Assembly (NCBI GenBank): GCA_963931925.1
Contig: OZ007569.1
Location: forward strand, 47,133,021-47,197,020
Source: Onchidella celtica
Taxonomy: Eukaryota; Mollusca; Gastropoda; Systellommatophora; Onchidiidae
Direction of reading: 5' to 3'
DNA: 64,000 nt
Program-made: the position numbers and the translations under genes
The notes under the pieces: generated by a model
Told to the model about the DNA's origin: nothing
The model's database searches: none
What the model saw: the letters and a program-made list of their open reading frames with translations, nothing else
Part shown: positions 62,599-64,000 of the stretch, one piece after another
How the letters are laid out: the number at the start of each line of letters is the position of its first letter
Numbering within the stretch: position 1 is the first letter of the stretch

Positions 62599-64000
62599 CT
62601 ACTCCGCGATGATACCAACTCCATTGTTGCTCATTCTCAGTGAATGGTGGAGTCTAATTGTGATGTAGAGATTCAAGATATATTCCATAGTCTTGCATTG
62701 CTTCTGAGGGCAACTCACAGGGGGAAGGGGTTGAGATTTCATATTCCTTGCTATGAAATACCGCAGTCGGTCTACATGCATGGTGCCTTTTGTTAAGTCT
62801 TTGTACAACGTTTCCAGTTTCTGCAGAAGATTCAGCAAGATTTCACTGGGTGTCTTGAGGCCTCCGTGTGCGGTTTCCTCGTACTGTTTTGTCTTCAAGA
62901 ACATAAATGCTGGGCTGGTGGTATCTCGAGTGCATGAGAGAATTGTGATGCAGTCCTGACACAAGAAGCGCTCACACTTTCTCACAATATATCCACCCAT
63001 GTAAGCAAGAATATTGTCTTCTTGAACTGATAGTTCTGCGCATTCTGACAGCATTGTGTTGATTTCGACTGGGACATCAGATGCCGTTGGGGGTTCAAAG
63101 AGAAAGTCTCTTGGCCTATTCACTTCCTGCAAATTGCAAACAAAGGAATCAATATCCTCTACACAATTTGTCGTGGGCTAGACAGCAACATCATGTCCAC
63201 CATGACCTGACGTAGACCTGCTCGCAGCTGGGAAGCACTCGGATTGTTGCGGTGGCCACCTCGCCCTCTCAAAACTGAAAAAAGATTTTCAACGCAGTCT
63301 TGGTTTAATCTGTTTGTCAACAGATATTGTACCTTGTGATTGGTGTGAAGGTCTTCCCACAACAGCATCAAGCATCGGATAGTTTGCTGCCATCCATTGA
63401 TGCATGGCAACTTCCTTCCAGACGAACCTTGTTTCAGATTGCCAAGCCACACAAGCATTTCTTTCAAGAATTCATGATGTTTTGAATTTTCGGACATTGC
63501 GTTTTTGTAGGGGTTGTTGCTTTTCACGATCTGGCTGTTGAACGTATTAAACAAACTGTCAAATTTTTTGACGAATACTGACGTTCCCATTGCTTTCTCA
63601 GGCAGCAACTTCTGCTCACACGTGTAAGCTATCCCGGCAGCCGCAGAATGACTCAGTACTTGTGTTGCAAGGTTGACTCGCAGGGGTGCAAATGGAGGCA
63701 GATCTAGGTGGCGGGGAATGAGTTTCGGGGCCATTCGCAGCGGATACTTCATATCGATGGTGTAGAACTGTCTAATGTGATCCCACGAGGCGACTTGGTC
63801 ATCCCATTCAAAGTTGACTTTCTTCAAATTGTTTCGGATATTTTTCAGTAAATGTGGAGGGTCGAACATAACTAAATATCTCTGTCCCTTATGGTGAAAA
63901 AACGGCTTCTCTGAGGTGACACCAAGAGAGGTAATAGCTGACCGATTGTTTGTGCCTTGATCGCAAATGATGACTTTCACGACAAGGCCAATGTTTTGAA
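62599..64000 (-). pseudogene. P-element/THAP9-like transposase, partial, one frameshift
   Basis: A cut-and-paste transposase of the P superfamily, cut by the window edge; the frame is open upstream of 63980 (NIGLVVKVIICDQG). Visible motifs are CDQGTNNRSA (first catalytic Asp), YLVMFDPPHLLKNIRNNL (second Asp), LLTNRLNQDCVENLFSVLRG (final acidic pair) and RGGHRNNPSASQLRAGL. After LSSPRQIV a stop at about 63147 breaks the frame; the next phase continues VEDIDSFVCNLQEVNRPRDF and then ILAYMGGYIVRKCERFLCQD, the C-terminal cysteine region of THAP9-like proteins. A single 1-base shift near 63150-63165 explains it. The THAP DNA-binding domain would lie beyond the window. A domesticated gene with sequencing error cannot be excluded. 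Confidence 0.85.

Overview
This is animal nuclear DNA. It is AT-rich, gene-poor, full of microsatellites and long poly-G/poly-C runs, and dominated by transposable elements. LINE 3' tails ending in the style of CGTAAAACCCAAACTC, RTE-type LINEs, DIRS elements, P-type transposase and tRNA-headed SINEs together suggest a marine invertebrate, most likely a mollusc or another lophotrochozoan. That placement is an inference. The only recognisable host-type gene is a broken SLC22 solute-carrier copy.

Layout. Positions 1-7855 and 35120-42974 are arms of one inverted duplication (paired positions always sum to 42975). Every stretch compared matches, including homopolymer lengths. The left arm carries fragments of a RNase H-bearing LINE, a 368-bp miniature transposon nested in one fragment, and the 3' part of an LTR element. 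That element (3897-10486, minus strand) is a Ty3/Gypsy retrotransposon of the unusual Gmr1 type, with integrase encoded before reverse transcriptase. The right arm starts abruptly inside its integrase. Between the arms lie dispersed repeats, the SLC22 copy (14456-16026), an L2-like LINE (17290-18655) inside a pair of inverted repeats, and a full-length RTE-like LINE (24805-29091) with a 12-bp target-site duplication.

From 42975 to 46807 there are two SINE heads, a decayed PD-(D/E)XK-like fragment and a divergent LTR related to the Gmr1-type element. From 46808 to 59286 there is a DIRS element with tyrosine recombinase, RT-RNase H, Gag, terminal inverted repeats and the diagnostic internal complementary region. 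Its leader is split by a second Gmr1-type Gypsy element (51885-58526), which has lost the integrase core and the first half of RT. A 200-base run of N follows (59381-59580). The last 4.4 kb hold microsatellites and a P-element/THAP9-like transposase running off the window edge.

The window is best read as a stack of insertions: MITE in LINE, Gypsy in DIRS, LINE within an inverted-repeat unit, and an inverted copy of the left end. Both Gypsy elements share Copia-like domain order, a tRNA-Pro-type primer site and a SCAN-like capsid segment. Most elements are damaged. The intact 1075-residue RTE ORF2 is the best candidate for recent activity. No single new defence or metabolic system was recognised.
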